Positions 26,801 through 37,960 of a stretch of DNA of 64,000 nt are shown in pieces. Each line of letters opens with the position of its first letter. The stretch's first letter is position 1. This DNA is from Globodera rostochiensis (Eukaryota; Nematoda; Chromadorea; Rhabditida; Heteroderidae): contig JAEVLN010000002.1 of assembly GCA_018350325.1 (NCBI GenBank), positions 1,370,162 to 1,434,161 on the forward strand, given 5' to 3'. Position numbers and translations under genes: made by a program. The notes beneath the pieces are model-generated. The model was not told where the DNA came from and ran no database searches. It saw nothing but the letters and a program-made list of their open reading frames with translations.

Positions 26801-27666
26801 GCCAGCAATTTTGACGCTCTATATAAACTCAACCAAACCGAAACAAACAAGAAGTGCCATTCGAAAGCTCTAACTAGAAGAGTCATTCGGGGAAAAAAAT
26901 CCAAGCGGTTCAATTCGTTAACGGATGTTAGAATCGTAGTTTACGCGTCCCCCCCCCCAAATCCCTTAGAAACACTTTTTTTTGTCGACTTTCAATAATC
27001 ACTGGCGCGTATTTTGCCTGGATCCGGGGTACTTTAAATAAGAAAATAATACTGTGCTTTGGCCCCCCCCCCATTTTTTGAAAAAATACAAAGTTTTTTA
27101 AAAGCCATGTAAAACAAGTTTCCGGGGGTTTTCGAGGTCACTGATCACGATTCTGACATTTATTTTACCCAATTCCGAACCCCGAACCCATTCGAACAAT
27201 TTTTTAAAAGAAATTTTACAAAAAAAATTAACATTTATTGCCCAATATCGATGCAAATGCACGAAATGGCCATTCGTTGTGAACCGTTCACTGCTCTAAT
27301 TCATAATTCTGCTGGCTTTTGACCATCGATTCATGTTACTTTAAATTTCGTGCATTTGCATCGATTTTGGGCAATAAATGTTAATTTTTTTGTAAAATTT
27401 TTTTAAAAAATTGTTCGAATTCGGGTTCGGGGTTCGGAATTGGATAAAATAAATGTCAGAATCGTGATTAGTGACCTCGAAAACCCCCGGAAACTTGTTT
27501 TATATGGCTTTTAAAAGTTTGTATTTTTTCAAAAAATGGGGGGGGGGCAAAGCACAGTATTACCGAAAAAACTTACTGTGTGATCTGCATTTGCATTCGG
27601 CACGGATGTCAACGACAGGTGCAAAAAAAGAAAAGTGAACAATAAATAATAAACACAAAAATGCAT
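23870..27666 (-). CDS. Predicted secreted protein of 352 aa, unknown family; one intron is a transposon
   Basis: Exons: 27666-27577 (signal peptide), 26546-26347, 26086-25926, 24922-24524 and 24078-23870. All phases agree and give 352 aa. Donors are GTAAGT (27576), GTCGGT (26346), GTATAG (25925) and GTATTA (24523); acceptors are ATTTAG, CTCTAAG, ATTTTAG and TTTCCAG. Residues 1-27 form a strong signal peptide (MHFCVYYLLFTFLFLHLSL, then SVPNANA). The mature part is mostly predicted-helical, with about eight Cys and a WNIT sequon, and no membrane segment. I recognise no family, so a nematode-specific secreted factor is inferred. Exons 2 and 3 were one exon split by a mobile element at 26094-26344; splicing it out restores the frame exactly. 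Other introns hold further elements (24109-24266, 25380-25919, 27049-27560). Confidence 0.7.
24109..24266. mobile_element. hAT-like MITE in an intron, 158 bp
   Basis: Starts TAGGGCTGTA and ends TACAACCCTA. It is flanked by GGTGTCAC (24101-24108) and GTTGTCAC (24267-24274), an 8-bp duplication with one mismatch. The interior carries the GGTCCCGGTCCCG motif seen in other copies (26094, 39300, 44510, 53650). A second inverted-repeat unit (GTTGTCACCCCG...CGGGGTGACAAC) abuts it up to about 24505. Confidence 0.7.
25380..25919. mobile_element. hAT-like element, 540 bp, inserted at a 5' splice site
   Basis: Perfect 8-bp duplication CTATACCT lies at 25372-25379 and 25920-25927. The subterminal regions carry inverted arrays of CAACTGAGTCTGG and CCAGACTCAGTTG. 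The right-hand duplication contains the donor GTATAG of the exon ending at 25926, so insertion duplicated the splice site. Confidence 0.7.
26094..26344. mobile_element. hAT-like MITE acting as a candidate intron
   Basis: Ends are AGGTAGGGCTG...TACGGG and the inverted CCCGTAC...CAACCCTACCG. Flanking direct repeat ACCTTAGAG lies at 26085-26093 and 26345-26353. On the minus strand this repeat reads CTCTAAGGT, so each copy contains AG|GT. Removing 26087-26346 rejoins CTA AG|G TTC in frame. Confidence 0.75.
26655..26795. repeat. 15-bp GGGCCCCGCCGNTT minisatellite
   Basis: About nine to ten head-to-tail units of GGGCCCCGCCG plus TTT, GTT or ATT. It lies in intron 1 of the 352-aa secreted protein gene. 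The unit is a multiple of three, which explains open frames on both strands. Confidence 0.85.
27049..27560. mobile_element. Tc1/mariner-like MITE with about 220-bp terminal inverted repeats
   Basis: ATACTGTGC...GCACAGTAT ends are flanked by TA on both sides (27047-27048 and 27561-27562). The long arms, with small mismatches, include a C or G run, ACAAGTTTCCGGGGG and GCAAATGCACGAAAT. A central spacer of roughly 75 bp is unique, and there is no transposase. It sits in intron 1 of the secreted protein gene. Confidence 0.85.
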
Positions 27667-28986
27667 TGATTAGGTAAGATTATCCAAATTATTGTTAAAT
27701 CATTAACACCTTATACCATTCAAGGCATTACAGCAAAGTCGAAGTGGTTGGTATAAGAGGTTTAAATAAAGTTATGATGTTTAAAACTACTCATAAAATA
27801 TATGTGGCGGAATTTAAGAAACACCCCAGCACGCCTCTTCTCCATTTAATGAAATAAAATGGGCTTAAATAATTGTGCATGTTTAAATTGAATCATTGAT
27901 TAAAAAAATCAATTGTTGACGTGTAAATTGTTGTCAGAAAAATCATAAATGAGAGCAGCCGTCTGTACATACAGGCCATGCCATTCATTCACTCTCCCCA
28001 TGGGCCCGAGTCGTCGTTGGGGGGGGGGGGGGGGGGGGGGGTCTCATTAATCACAATGTGCAGGGCACATGCCATATTAACTAGATTTGTTCAGTACCGG
28101 TTAAACGATTACAAAACCCGGGTATCTTGGGAATTAATACAAAAATCGGGCCTTCACAATCCCTGTTGACAAATAACCGGGTACCCAAACCGGCGGTTTA
28201 AGCACCCCTAATTGTACTGTTTTAGCTAATTTTAAATGATTTTTAACTTTTATTGCACTCAATGCAAGTATGGATCAGTGATTAAGCTCTTCTTAAACAA
28301 AACATCACTCAGACAGTATCAAATTTAAATTTTGGAGCAATTTTTCGAACAAACATTATTAAAATCTTCAAAAAAATACCCCATTTTTTAAAGTTTGATT
28401 GCAAATCTCTTAGCAAATTGAGTTAAAAATTTAAAATTTTCTCGGCGGCGCCTATCGGCACCGCCGACTTCCCCCCCCCCCCCCCAGCGAAGCAGAATTC
28501 GCAAAAAACTTGTATTCCTGACCAATTTGCTTTCAAAAGTTTCGGAATAAATTTTAGACTGTGGCGTTATGTTACCTTCTAATATTTTTTAAAGGGTAAA
28601 AAAAATTTAATTTTGATTTCGAAAAATTTCTTTTTCGATCGTACAAAACTCTTCGTGGACGAATCCCTGCACTGTTTTAGCGTAGCCGAACCCACAACCT
28701 CGGTTTTTTTGGGTCTCTCGAGTCTCGGGGTCAACTCTCGGTCTCGAGTCTCGGTAAATTTTGAGTCCCGAAAAAATGAATTTGTACTAAGCTTCGCAAA
28801 TTGTAAAGATGCAATTTTTTTGCTTTAAAATTTTTCACATATTTTTTAAAAAGAATCATTCATTTCAAAAAAGTTCCCAACTTCATCCTATTTGTTGCTT
28901 ACTTTGTAACATTTTATTATATAGGTATTTATTAATCTGGGCTAATATAATTTTGGTTTTTTTAACAAAAAACAATTATTTTTTGT
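27667..28986. other. Intergenic region with G23 tract and a hairpin repeat copy
   Basis: No exon is supported. It contains a G run of about 23 nt at 28019-28041 and a copy of the GGCGGCGCC hairpin family at about 28442-28468 with its usual AAATTGAGT flank. A diverged TCTCGAGTCTCGG block lies near 28715-28755. Confidence 0.5.
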
Positions 28987-30481
28987 TTACTCCTTTTGCT
29001 TTAACAGAATATTTGCAAAATGTTGTTCAAGAAAATTATTTCGAAATAAAAAACTCCTCTTCTTCGAGCTCATTGTTTCTGTTTGTTCTTGGTCATTCTT
29101 TCTCTCTCTCTCTCTCACATGTAGCGGAGGAAAAAAAATGCTAAATGGAATTTGTTCAAAATCCTTTTTAAAGTTTTTACCATAAAAAGTGGCCAAAATT
29201 GTAGCAAAAGTGCCACACTTGTGCACCAGCAGGCCAATCGCCCCATTGCACATGTTGCCGGCGCAACACGAATATGTGCAATTATATGGTGCCATCTCCT
29301 AAAAACCATTCAAACGCTTTTTGTCGAGATGAAGCTATCAGTTAAGCCTAAAGCTTTGCGATTGGACAAATCTCAACCCCCAGCTGTGGCCAGAAAACTC
29401 TGGTCTGGCCTGGCTTCCTTTCGGTTGCCTTTTTTTTCCCAGTGTATTCAAAGAAGCGGCTAACGGCTAATGTTACCCGCAGCTGAGCGTAAGGTTTAGT
29501 GACCGTTGAGGATCGATCGAGAATCTCGAAAAAAACTCGTCGATTACCGGATTTCAATCGAGAATTTTGAATCGTCGAGATTTACCGAGCTTTCAATCGA
29601 GAATCTCGAAAAAAAATCTCGTCGTTACCGAGGCAATCGAGAATCTCGAAAAAATCTCGTCGAGATTTACAATCGAGAATCTCGATCGGCCCGGTCTCTA
29701 GTAAGGAGTACCCGGGTAGCCTTAGCTAGGTAATTTTACCTTGCTGTTTGGGAACGGGACCCGGTTCTTTGCATCTGGGCGCTGAAGGGCATTCAGGCGC
29801 TGACGGATTTCGGCATCCAGGGCCACAAGGGCGTCGGCATTACAGCCTTTTTCCGGCGCGCATGTGCTGAAGGTCACCTCATACCGTTCGCCTAAAATAT
29901 GAAAAAAAAACATTTTTTCAATTTCAATTTGCCCTATTTAAAACTAGAGCCCGGACTTGAGCTTCGAGCGAGATCTCGAGTCGAGATTTTTCGAGATCTC
30001 GAGACGAAATTCTCGTCTCGACCGGGCTCTCTTTAAAACTCTTCTTTAGCCAGTTTATTACCAAAAATTTGCTTAATGGAGGCCGCCTCTTTGGGCAAAG
30101 AATTCAGGTCAAACGTGCATCTCCCAGTCATGCATCTTGTTGCCCACGCGGGGCATTTTGTGATGCCGTCAAGATTGATCAGCAAGTTCAATGCTTCCAT
30201 CTTTCCAACCGAAGAATTCGAAGGAATGATGAATTGCATTATTAGCAACAAATCGTCGCTGAATTTCAAATTAGTTTTAGCACCAATGGAACAGTGAAGA
30301 GCTGAAAAAAAAACAAAGTTTTTTAAAGTGACGGTAAATTTCAATTTAAATATTTATTAAAATATATAGTAATTAATTAATTTTTAATTCATTTACCGTC
30401 AACCGATGGCATAAAGTCCACCAACACGGCGGCAATGGTCAGCACCAGAACGCGTTGAGCAACAATTAGGGAGGATGGCAT
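28987..30481 (-). CDS. Predicted secreted/GPI- or membrane-anchored Cys-rich protein, Ly6-like C-terminal motif
   Basis: Exons: 30481-30397, 30301-30062, 29891-29740 and 29298-28987, phases 1, 1 and 0 all consistent; about 262 aa if the last exon runs to its stop. The N-terminal signal peptide is MPSSLIVAQRVLVLTIAAVL, with cleavage near SVDA/L. Mature Cys pattern: LHCSIG, CPAWATRCMTGRC, TCAPEKGCN and finally NCTYSCCAGNMCN. The SCCxxxxCN ending resembles the last strand of Ly6/uPAR (three-finger) domains, which are abundant in nematodes, but the spacing is longer than usual, so the family call is tentative. A hydrophobic GAIGLLV...ATILATFYG follows and could be an anchor. A donor GTAAAA after FY|G (near 29180) may end this exon earlier. 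Intron 2 contains an 87-bp MITE. Confidence 0.6.
29505..29700. repeat. ATCGAGAATCTCGA repeat cluster
   Basis: Repeated (A)ATCGAGAATCTCGAAAAAA and TCTCGTCGAGATTTACC units form many short inverted repeats. It ends with GGCCCGGTCTCTAG, similar to the TAGAGCCCGG element ends. It lies in intron 3 of the Cys-rich gene; related blocks occur at 29945-30031 and 42930-43140. Confidence 0.65.
29945..30031. mobile_element. 87-bp hAT-like MITE
   Basis: TAGAGCCCGG...CCGGGCTCTC ends are flanked by a perfect 8-bp duplication TTTAAAAC (29937-29944 and 30032-30039). The interior is built of GAGATCTCGAG palindromes. It sits inside a short intron; without it the intron would be about 75 bp. Confidence 0.85.
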
Positions 30482-31466
30482 ATTTTGCTCTAATCTAAAT
30501 TTAAGCACAAAATTAGGGAAACAATTGATGGCACGGCATTCAATTCACAAATCAATTTCAGAAGATTGTTCAGCAAAATGATTGTGGTAAGCCGCCGATG
30601 AGAATTATTATTATTTGTCCAACACAAAATTCGAATGGAAATTACCCCCCACAAAATGCGACCAAAACGGATGACTTTGATGACGAAAAACATTCACACA
30701 AAATGTGAAAATCGAGTTAATCATAGCATTTAAATTCCAATGCAAAAATGGGGGAATCGTTTTCTGTTTTTGAAAATGCGAGGATTATTCATTCGTCCAC
30801 ATTTCCGATCACCAATGGCCAAACAAATTGTGTCCGTCCCCCGCCCCCCCCCCCCATTTCCGATCACCAAAGGCACACAAATTGTGTCCTCTAATGTGAT
30901 GACACTTCATTTTGATTGGACATTCAACAGCGTTGAATTTTTTGGAAATTTACTGATTATTAAAAAGAGAAAAAGGTAAATCATCGGTAGAATAAGATAT
31001 GATGCCAAAAATCAAAATTCTATTTGCTAAAACTGGCGGCGGAGGATTGTTGCAGAACAAGTCTCGTCTCGAATCGGGCGACCATTCTCGCGCGAAACTG
31101 GGTGCAAAACCATTTGGCCAAAAGCCAAAATTTCTCGACTCCCCTCCCAGCAGCAGAAGGGAATTCAGAAATCGCAAAAAAAAAATTTGCATTTTTGAAA
31201 ATTCCTTAAACTTTTTCAAAGTTAAAGTGAAAATCACCAAAGTTAAAAGTGAAATTTGGTTAAGGGGATGGCTATTGATTAATTAAATTTGGTCGACGTG
31301 TTCGAAAATATTTTTGTCACCCTATGACAAAGTGTCAACACTCAAAATTTGGCAGTTTGTCCATCTGTATTGAATTTGTGTTCTTCATCGTCATAAATGT
31401 CGAAAAGTCACCGGCATCCTATGACAAATGTCGACACTCGAAATGTCGACAATTTGTGAATTGTGT
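30482..31466. other. Intergenic region between two secreted-protein genes
   Basis: No exons are supported. The near repeat CATTTCCGATCACCAA(A/T)GG occurs twice around 30800-30870, and GACAAA(G)TGTC(A/G)ACACTC occurs twice around 31330-31440. It probably contains the promoter of the minus gene starting at 30481 and the 3' end of the gene ending at 31467. Confidence 0.4.
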
Positions 31467-34400
31467 TTATTGAATGAATTGGGGACAATTCGCTTTCAAA
31501 AAGTTTATTTTCATCAATTCTACATCTCCGCCGCTAAACGCCGATTCTGATGGCGTCATTGTCTTCCATTTGTCAATAAAGGCCTCCAATTGGACAATAG
31601 CGTTTGTCAAAAACGCATTTGACAAATTCCATAATTTTTTGAGCATTTTGAAGTTGTGAATCAATTGCACAGCCTCCGGTGATTGGAATTGGACCAAATG
31701 TTTGTACGCTTTGATCAGCACCTTCGAACCGGCTGGGAGTGATTTAAGCAAATTCGCATAAATTTTCTTGTAAATGTCGGCATTTCGTACAAATGTGTCG
31801 ACATTTTGTCCATTGTGCTGCTCTTCATTATGTTGGCGAATTGACGCAATGAAAAGTCGGAGAAAAGTGACGGCAACGCCAGAGCTGTATTAAAAAAAAA
31901 CTTTAAAAAATAATAAAAATAATTTTAAATTGACAAAAGAATTATTTTAATAATAAAAATTGTGTAAATAATAAAAAGAAATTTTTTTTTTTAAATTGAA
32001 AGAGAATTATTTTAATAAAAAAAATTTTTTTAATAAAAATAAAGCAATTTTATTGTATAATAAATTTTTAAAAATAATAAATAAAATTGTTTAAATTAAA
32101 TATTAAATTTACGTTGACCCGTCAGCCAAAATGGATTCCGGAATTTGCTTCAAATCATACGAAAATTTGGCAAAAATAAAACATGCCAAATTATTTCGCA
32201 TAATATAATCCAAAAATCGTACAAATGTTTCACTATCAAAATTGTGTAAATTGTCGCTAGAAAATGGGCAAATTGTCAATTTGATGGACATTTCGGCCAA
32301 AAGCAATTGTTCAGCGACCGTGTCAAACTCGTCAAATTTGGCGATAAGATGGAACTTTTTTAAATAAATTTATATTATTTATCAAATTAAAATTTTTTAT
32401 TTTTTTTAATAAAGTTTTTATAAAAATTCCAAAAATCTCAATTAAAGGACGGAAAAGGACGTGTAAGCCCAAATAAAGGACGAATATTTAAAAAAAAAGA
32501 AGAATTTTTAAATTTTCTAAAATTGCGTAGCCCTTTAATGCTTTAATAGCTTTTATTCGTCCAAAAATCCCGATTTCTGTGTCCAATAAGCCGATTTTCA
32601 TCCAAAACAACCGGGTTTGTGGGCCCCAAAACCCAATTCTGAAGCCCCCAAAGAATCAATTAAAAGTAATTAACTTTAAAAACGAAAAGATTGATAGGTA
32701 ATTAATTGCCATAATAGGTGTTATTTGGCCTAAACTATTTTTTATTAGTAAAAAATTACAGAAAAAATGGTGCAAAAATTGGTATTCCTATTGTATTTAT
32801 TTACCTCTTCAGGATGTTGATCAATTGGGAATTGTTTTGCAATTATTTCTCTAGCGACGGTGATCCAAATCAGCTGAGCCTCTCGGTGCGAAAGCGGTGA
32901 CTTAAATTAAATGTTTAATAATAATTAAAATAAATAAAATAAAAAACAATTTAATTTAATTTAAATTTGGGGTTGCTCCTCGAACCTTCGGGGCCGGAAA
33001 TGTCGGGGGTAACCAAATAGGTTGAGGTCCGGATTTTCCTCATTAAAACCCCCCCAAAAAAAATCTGAATTAATTTTTAAAAATTGATAAATATATACAT
33101 AATTGTGTTAAATAAACTCAAAATCATAAACTTAAATAAAAAAGTTGAATATTTCTAAATCAAATCCCTTTTTGTTTAAATTATAATTATTATGAATTTG
33201 TTTTCGTTAACAAACTTTAAATAATTATTACAACCAAAAACGGCATTTAAAATAAACAATTTTTAAATATTAAAACCAACAGTAACAAACAAATTATTTT
33301 TAATGAATAAATAAATTAAGTTTTATAATTAAAATTGCCTTTGCCGGATTTATCGGACTTTCGTGCGGTGCCTCCAACAAGCCGGCCAATTTTCTGAACA
33401 GCCTGGCATAGAAGAACAGCAAAGCGCCATGCATTTTGGAATTATTTTCGGCACTTTTTGACTGTTCAACGGGCATTATGCCAATCAAATTTTTCTGCTC
33501 GTTTTCTTCCATTCTTGAACAAAATAATTAAATGAATTACAATTTTTAATATTTAAAAAAGAAAACATTTTTATGCCCCTAAAATTTAAGTGTTAAAAAA
33601 AATCCAAATATTTTTTCGAACTTAAAAGTGGGGAAATAAAAGAATTGGGACAAACTTCAAAAATTTGCGATTGCTCAAAGGACTCTCAAAATATTGAACA
33701 GATCGGAGAATTCCTACAAATGTGCCACTGATCAGAGGAAAATGTTGAACTGATCGGAGAATTCTTAATCGGCAAAAATTCAAAAAGGTGCCACTGATCA
33801 GAGGAAAATGTTGAACTGATCGGAGAATTCCTATTCGGCAAAATTCAAAAATGTGCTACTGATTAGAGGAAAATGTTGAAAACTGATCGGAGAATTCCTA
33901 TTCGGCAAAATTCAAAAATGTGCTACTGGCTGATCAAGTCTATTAAAATTCAATATTTACTGACTTGAATGGACTGTGGCCAAACACGTTGACGATCTGC
34001 GCCTCAATTTGTTCGAATATGTTAGAAAAAATAGGATTTTTTTTGGCCAATTTGTTGTTCAACAGCAGCTCCTTTAATTGTTTTAAAACGCTTTTGGCAT
34101 TCATTTTTTGAAATTTTTTTTTCAATCTTTTGGAAAGCTCCACCAAATTGCGCTGAATAGTCCGCACAAAGTGCATGCCCATAAACGTAAAGTCAATTGC
34201 CCACATGCTCAGCTCAAGAATTCGAAAAACTTGTGTTTCTAAATAAAAATATATTATTATTTTAAATAATGTTAAAAAAAGGAAAATTTTTTTTTTAAAA
34301 AATACCAATAATTTTGGTTAACTGCCGACCCCGACTTTCAACTTCGTCAAATTTATTTAAATTGTTAAAATTTAAAAAATATTTTGGATTTTTAAAATTA

Positions 34401-36397
34401 GAATTTTCATATTTTTTTGCTCAACAAAAATGGGTGAATTTGTATTTAAAAAAAAAGATAAACTGAGAAGCATAAAGAAGAGGTTCTCCATTTTAAAAAT
34501 TTAAAAGTTAGTGTAAATTTTTTTTGTCAAAATTAATTTGCACAAAAAAATCATAACTAATTATTTTTAAAATATAACATTTTCAAAAGTACGTATTGAA
34601 TAAATTGTTTTTTGTTCATTTTAAATTAAAAATCAAAATGCACAAAAAAAATACCAAAACCGGTCGGGTATATGAGCCAAAAATGTAGCAATTTAAAATA
34701 TAGTAAATCTAAAAAACTGTATTCATTTTAATTTTATATGATATAATTTAATTTATTTTATATTTTTTCCCGCCAAATTCTACCTAAATTCGAGTTGTCC
34801 AGCCTCAGCAGTGCCTTTTCAGCCGCAAATTGCAGTTCATCACCCGCCGGGGGTCCGTCAATGGTTTCCTCCGGCTCCGCCTTCAGCGGACCTTTCATTT
34901 TCATATTTTTTGAATTTCCGCCAAACGCTGTGGCGGAATGTTTTCGTTTCAATACAACATTATTCCCTTCAGCAGAAGCAGCAGCAGTGGTGGCCAAAGT
35001 TGTGGCGTTATCATCTTTAAAATTGATGGTGGCATCAACAACATTTTATTTTCGTTATTCCGGCAACAAACTTTGAAAAGTGAGGTTAGTCCCGGGGGGG
35101 ATCCCCGGTCAAACCGGGGACGCAACAAAACGGGGATCCCCGTTTTCGGGGATGAGCAAACCGGGGAACGGGGATCCCCGGCCGGGAATGGGCGAAGCCA
35201 AAAATCCATTTTTAGGGGGGGGGGGGGGGAGAAGGTGCATTTACGTCCCTGTCCCCGGCGGGGAATTTTCGGGGATTGGCAAACCGGGGAACGGGGATCC
35301 CCGGCCGGGAATGGGCGAAGCCAAAAATCCATTTTTAGGGGGGGGGGAGGTGCATTTACGTCCCTGTCCCCGGCGGGGAATTTTCGGGGATTGGCAAACC
35401 GGGGAACGGGAATCCCCGGAGACGAACACCAACTCGCTACCCCTTGTGTTAAATATAGAAATGCAAAAAAAGTGAGATAGTATTAGTCTATAAGAGGGCA
35501 GAGAAAAAGAGAAGTCTAAAAAGTAGCGAGTTGGTTTTACCATCCCCGGTTTAGGGGGTGCGTTCTCGTCTCACGACGGGGATAAGACCGGGGGTTCCCG
35601 TTTCCGGGGATGGGCAAACCGGGGAACGGGGATGAGAATGGCCGGGGATCCCCCCCCCCCCGGGGTCAACCCTACTTTGAGGCTGCCCAACAGCTTGGTG
35701 TTGTTGTTGCACCAGCGGTACCATCCAAGCCGGAATGTTGGGTGGCAAAAATGGTTGCGACGGCACTGCTGCTATAGTGCCGTCAGATTTTGGCACTTTA
35801 ACTGCTTCACCACCACCATCACCACCAGATGCTTTTGGGGACGAAGCCGAACGTTTTGACGAGCTCGTTTGTTGTTGTGGAGCTGAAAATATTTATTATT
35901 CATGGGTAATTCATAATGGCAAGATTTTTTAAATTTTTAAATTTGGTCAATTTGAATGATCAGGATCCCGATCACATATTGCTTCCTGGTCCCCTGGGGT
36001 CTAAGGAAATACTGATCGCTATTGATCAGAATAGCAACCTCCTGGCAATGCTGAGCGCTATTGATTAGGCAGTACCCCGACCGCTAGTGATCAGGCAGGG
36101 CCCCAATCATCTTGTCTAACAAACTCCCAATCGCTAGTGATCATAATTTCGACCTCCTGGCAAATCCCGATCGCTAGTGATCAGGATCTTGATCCGGATT
36201 ATTTCACGATTACCTGAAGTCAACCGGACCACAGAGTCTCGGAAGTTTTGACTGTTCACATTGTAAACAATGTCTTCGGGCACAGTACTGATCCTTATGC
36301 CCTTATTTTTTGGCGTTTTGTCCTCATCATCATTTGCGGCGTCCAATTCTGTCGGTAAAATGGCAAAAAATGCTAGCCCAATAATAAAAGAATGCAT
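31467..36397 (-). CDS. Predicted secreted protein of 608 aa, unknown family, 8 exons
   Basis: Exons: 36397-36214, 35882-35676, 35014-34784, 34238-33965, 33513-33339, 32900-32805, 32354-32113 and 31884-31467. Phases 1, 1, 1, 2, 0, 0 and 2 all match, giving 608 aa. It starts with a signal peptide (MHSFIIGLAFFAILPTELDA), followed by an acidic/Lys segment, a low-complexity Gln/Ser/Lys/Gly region with FLPPNIPAWMVPLV, a second Lys/Glu-rich stretch, then about 400 residues of predicted helices with few Cys (for example LIWITVAREIIAKQFP and FVRFLDYIMRNNLACF). There is no membrane segment after the signal. I recognise no domain. Intron 5 begins GC (AAG|GCAATT), a likely GC-AG intron whose phase fits. 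Intron 2 holds a 596-bp GC-rich element inserted at the donor. Together with neighbours on the same strand it suggests a cluster of secreted factors (inference). Confidence 0.65.
33660..33940. repeat. About 66-bp tandem repeat with GATCGGAGAATTC
   Basis: Roughly four units contain CTGATCGGAGAATTCCTA, TCGGCAAAATTCAAAAATGTG and CTGATCAGAGGAAAATGTTG. It lies in an intron of the 608-aa gene. Confidence 0.75.
35078..35673. mobile_element. GC-rich inverted-repeat element in intron, inserted at a splice donor
   Basis: Flanking direct repeats are ACTTTGAA (35070-35077) and ACTTTGAG (35674-35681), an 8-bp duplication with one mismatch. Ends are AGGTTAGTCCCGGGG and CCCCGGGGTCAACCCT (imperfect inverted repeats). 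The interior has a two-copy unit of about 125 bp (CGGGGAACGGGGATCCCCGG and GGGCGAAGCCAAAAATCC). The right repeat supplies the donor CAAA|GT of the exon ending at 35676. Confidence 0.65.
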
Positions 36398-37960
36398 TTT
36401 TGCTTAAAAATTGGTGGGTTTTTTTTCTTTTAAAATGATTAAAAAATTCAAATAAATTTCTATAATTTAAAAAATGTTCCATTAGAATATCAAAAATGTG
36501 AAAATGGATAATAAATGTATACATTTTATAATTAAGAACCAATCAATTTGCCATTCTTTCAATCAATCAATCAATAGCTTTGCATAAAATTAATTTAACC
36601 ATAAGATGATGAAATCAATTTAAAACATAAGAACATATATCGGCGTATTATTTGAATTATAGGATTATTCGAATAATCCTAGTATTATTTGAATTAATCC
36701 AAATATTCGAATTTTACTTGTAAAATTTGAAACTTCCGCTTTTCTTTATTCGAAAAAATAGGAGTTCAAATTTAACTACGAATTATATAGTTATTTTAAT
36801 GCTCATATAAATATGTACACAAAACACAACCATGAACGCTTAATAGATTTTTATTGTTTATTATTTTAATATATATATATCTTTATTAAAATTTATGTGA
36901 AAATTGTAAAAAATAAATTTAAAAATTGCTTTTAGACAAAAATTATTTAAATTGATCATTTCTGGACTATAACAATAAAATTTTTGCGGGATGGAATTTT
37001 TACGTTTAACCTAAAATAGATTGTTATTGGACTTTTTAGGATTTTTAGACTTAAGAAAATGTCTAAAAAACAAAAAATGCACTAAAAAGTCCATTTATTT
37101 TTAGACAAATTTTATTTCCGAAAATTTGGAATTTTGTGGAGACGCGAATAAATTTATGGCATAATTTGGCAATTTTTACATTAAATTGAACTGTTTTTTG
37201 ACAAGCATTAAGCCATTTTTTTGTCCACTTTTAGCCTCCACCTATTTTAAGTTTTAAATTTCATTTAAAAGGATACATTTTAAAATAAAAAATTTCATGT
37301 TAAATAAAATGTATTATATTTAGGTACCTATATTAAATTTGCTAAAGGACAGACATAACTTCATAAAAGTTAATTTTATGAAAATAATTTAATAATTATT
37401 TTTTACGAAAAAGGAAGGAACAAAACTTCGGTGGCACACATTTAATGAAATTTGTTAAATTAGCAATAACACAATTACCACATTTTTACGACACCTTTTG
37501 CGCCCAATTCTAAACATTTTTTTTGTTATTAAAATTTAGGCGCAATAAACAATTTAATTTTCACAAATCCGTAACATTAAAATTGTCCGGGAAATTGTGG
37601 TGATTTTTTTTAATTTATACATTTATTTTTTTTTTTAATTTTTAGTCATTTCATTTTTTCTAAAAAATTTGTGTGACGTCGAAAGCTTTTTCGATCTATG
37701 AACTTAAGCGCCAAATTCGGCCAAATTGGCTCCTAAAAATAATTTTCGCGTTTCTGAAATTACAAATTGAGTCCCCGGGGATTGAATTAGCTGCGCGCGG
37801 TACAAAAGGCCAATTATTTATGTTTAAATGGCCAAAATGAAAAAATTCCAAAATTGCCACATTTTTAAAACATTTATTAATATTTTGAAAACATCGGAAT
37901 TTTTTAATGTAAATTTTTTTTTGATTTTTAGATTTTTCTTTATTTGCTATTCATAAACAA
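36398..37960. other. AT-rich divergent intergenic region
   Basis: This lies between the minus 608-aa gene and the plus receptor gene, so it is probably their shared promoter region. It is very AT-rich. A palindrome AGGATTATTCGAATAATCCT lies near 36660-36680. No exon is supported. Confidence 0.5.

Noticed and set aside
26635..26913. Collagen-like GGAQSAGPKRRGPNGGAQ frame on the minus strand
   Set aside because: Product of a 15-bp minisatellite inside intron 1 of the secreted protein gene; no Gly-X-Y periodicity beyond the DNA unit.
34938..35480. 180-codon plus-strand frame with GNGDPRPGMGEAKNPF repeats
   Set aside because: It runs through the GC-rich transposon in an intron of the minus-strand 608-aa gene; the repetition is of DNA units, not protein.
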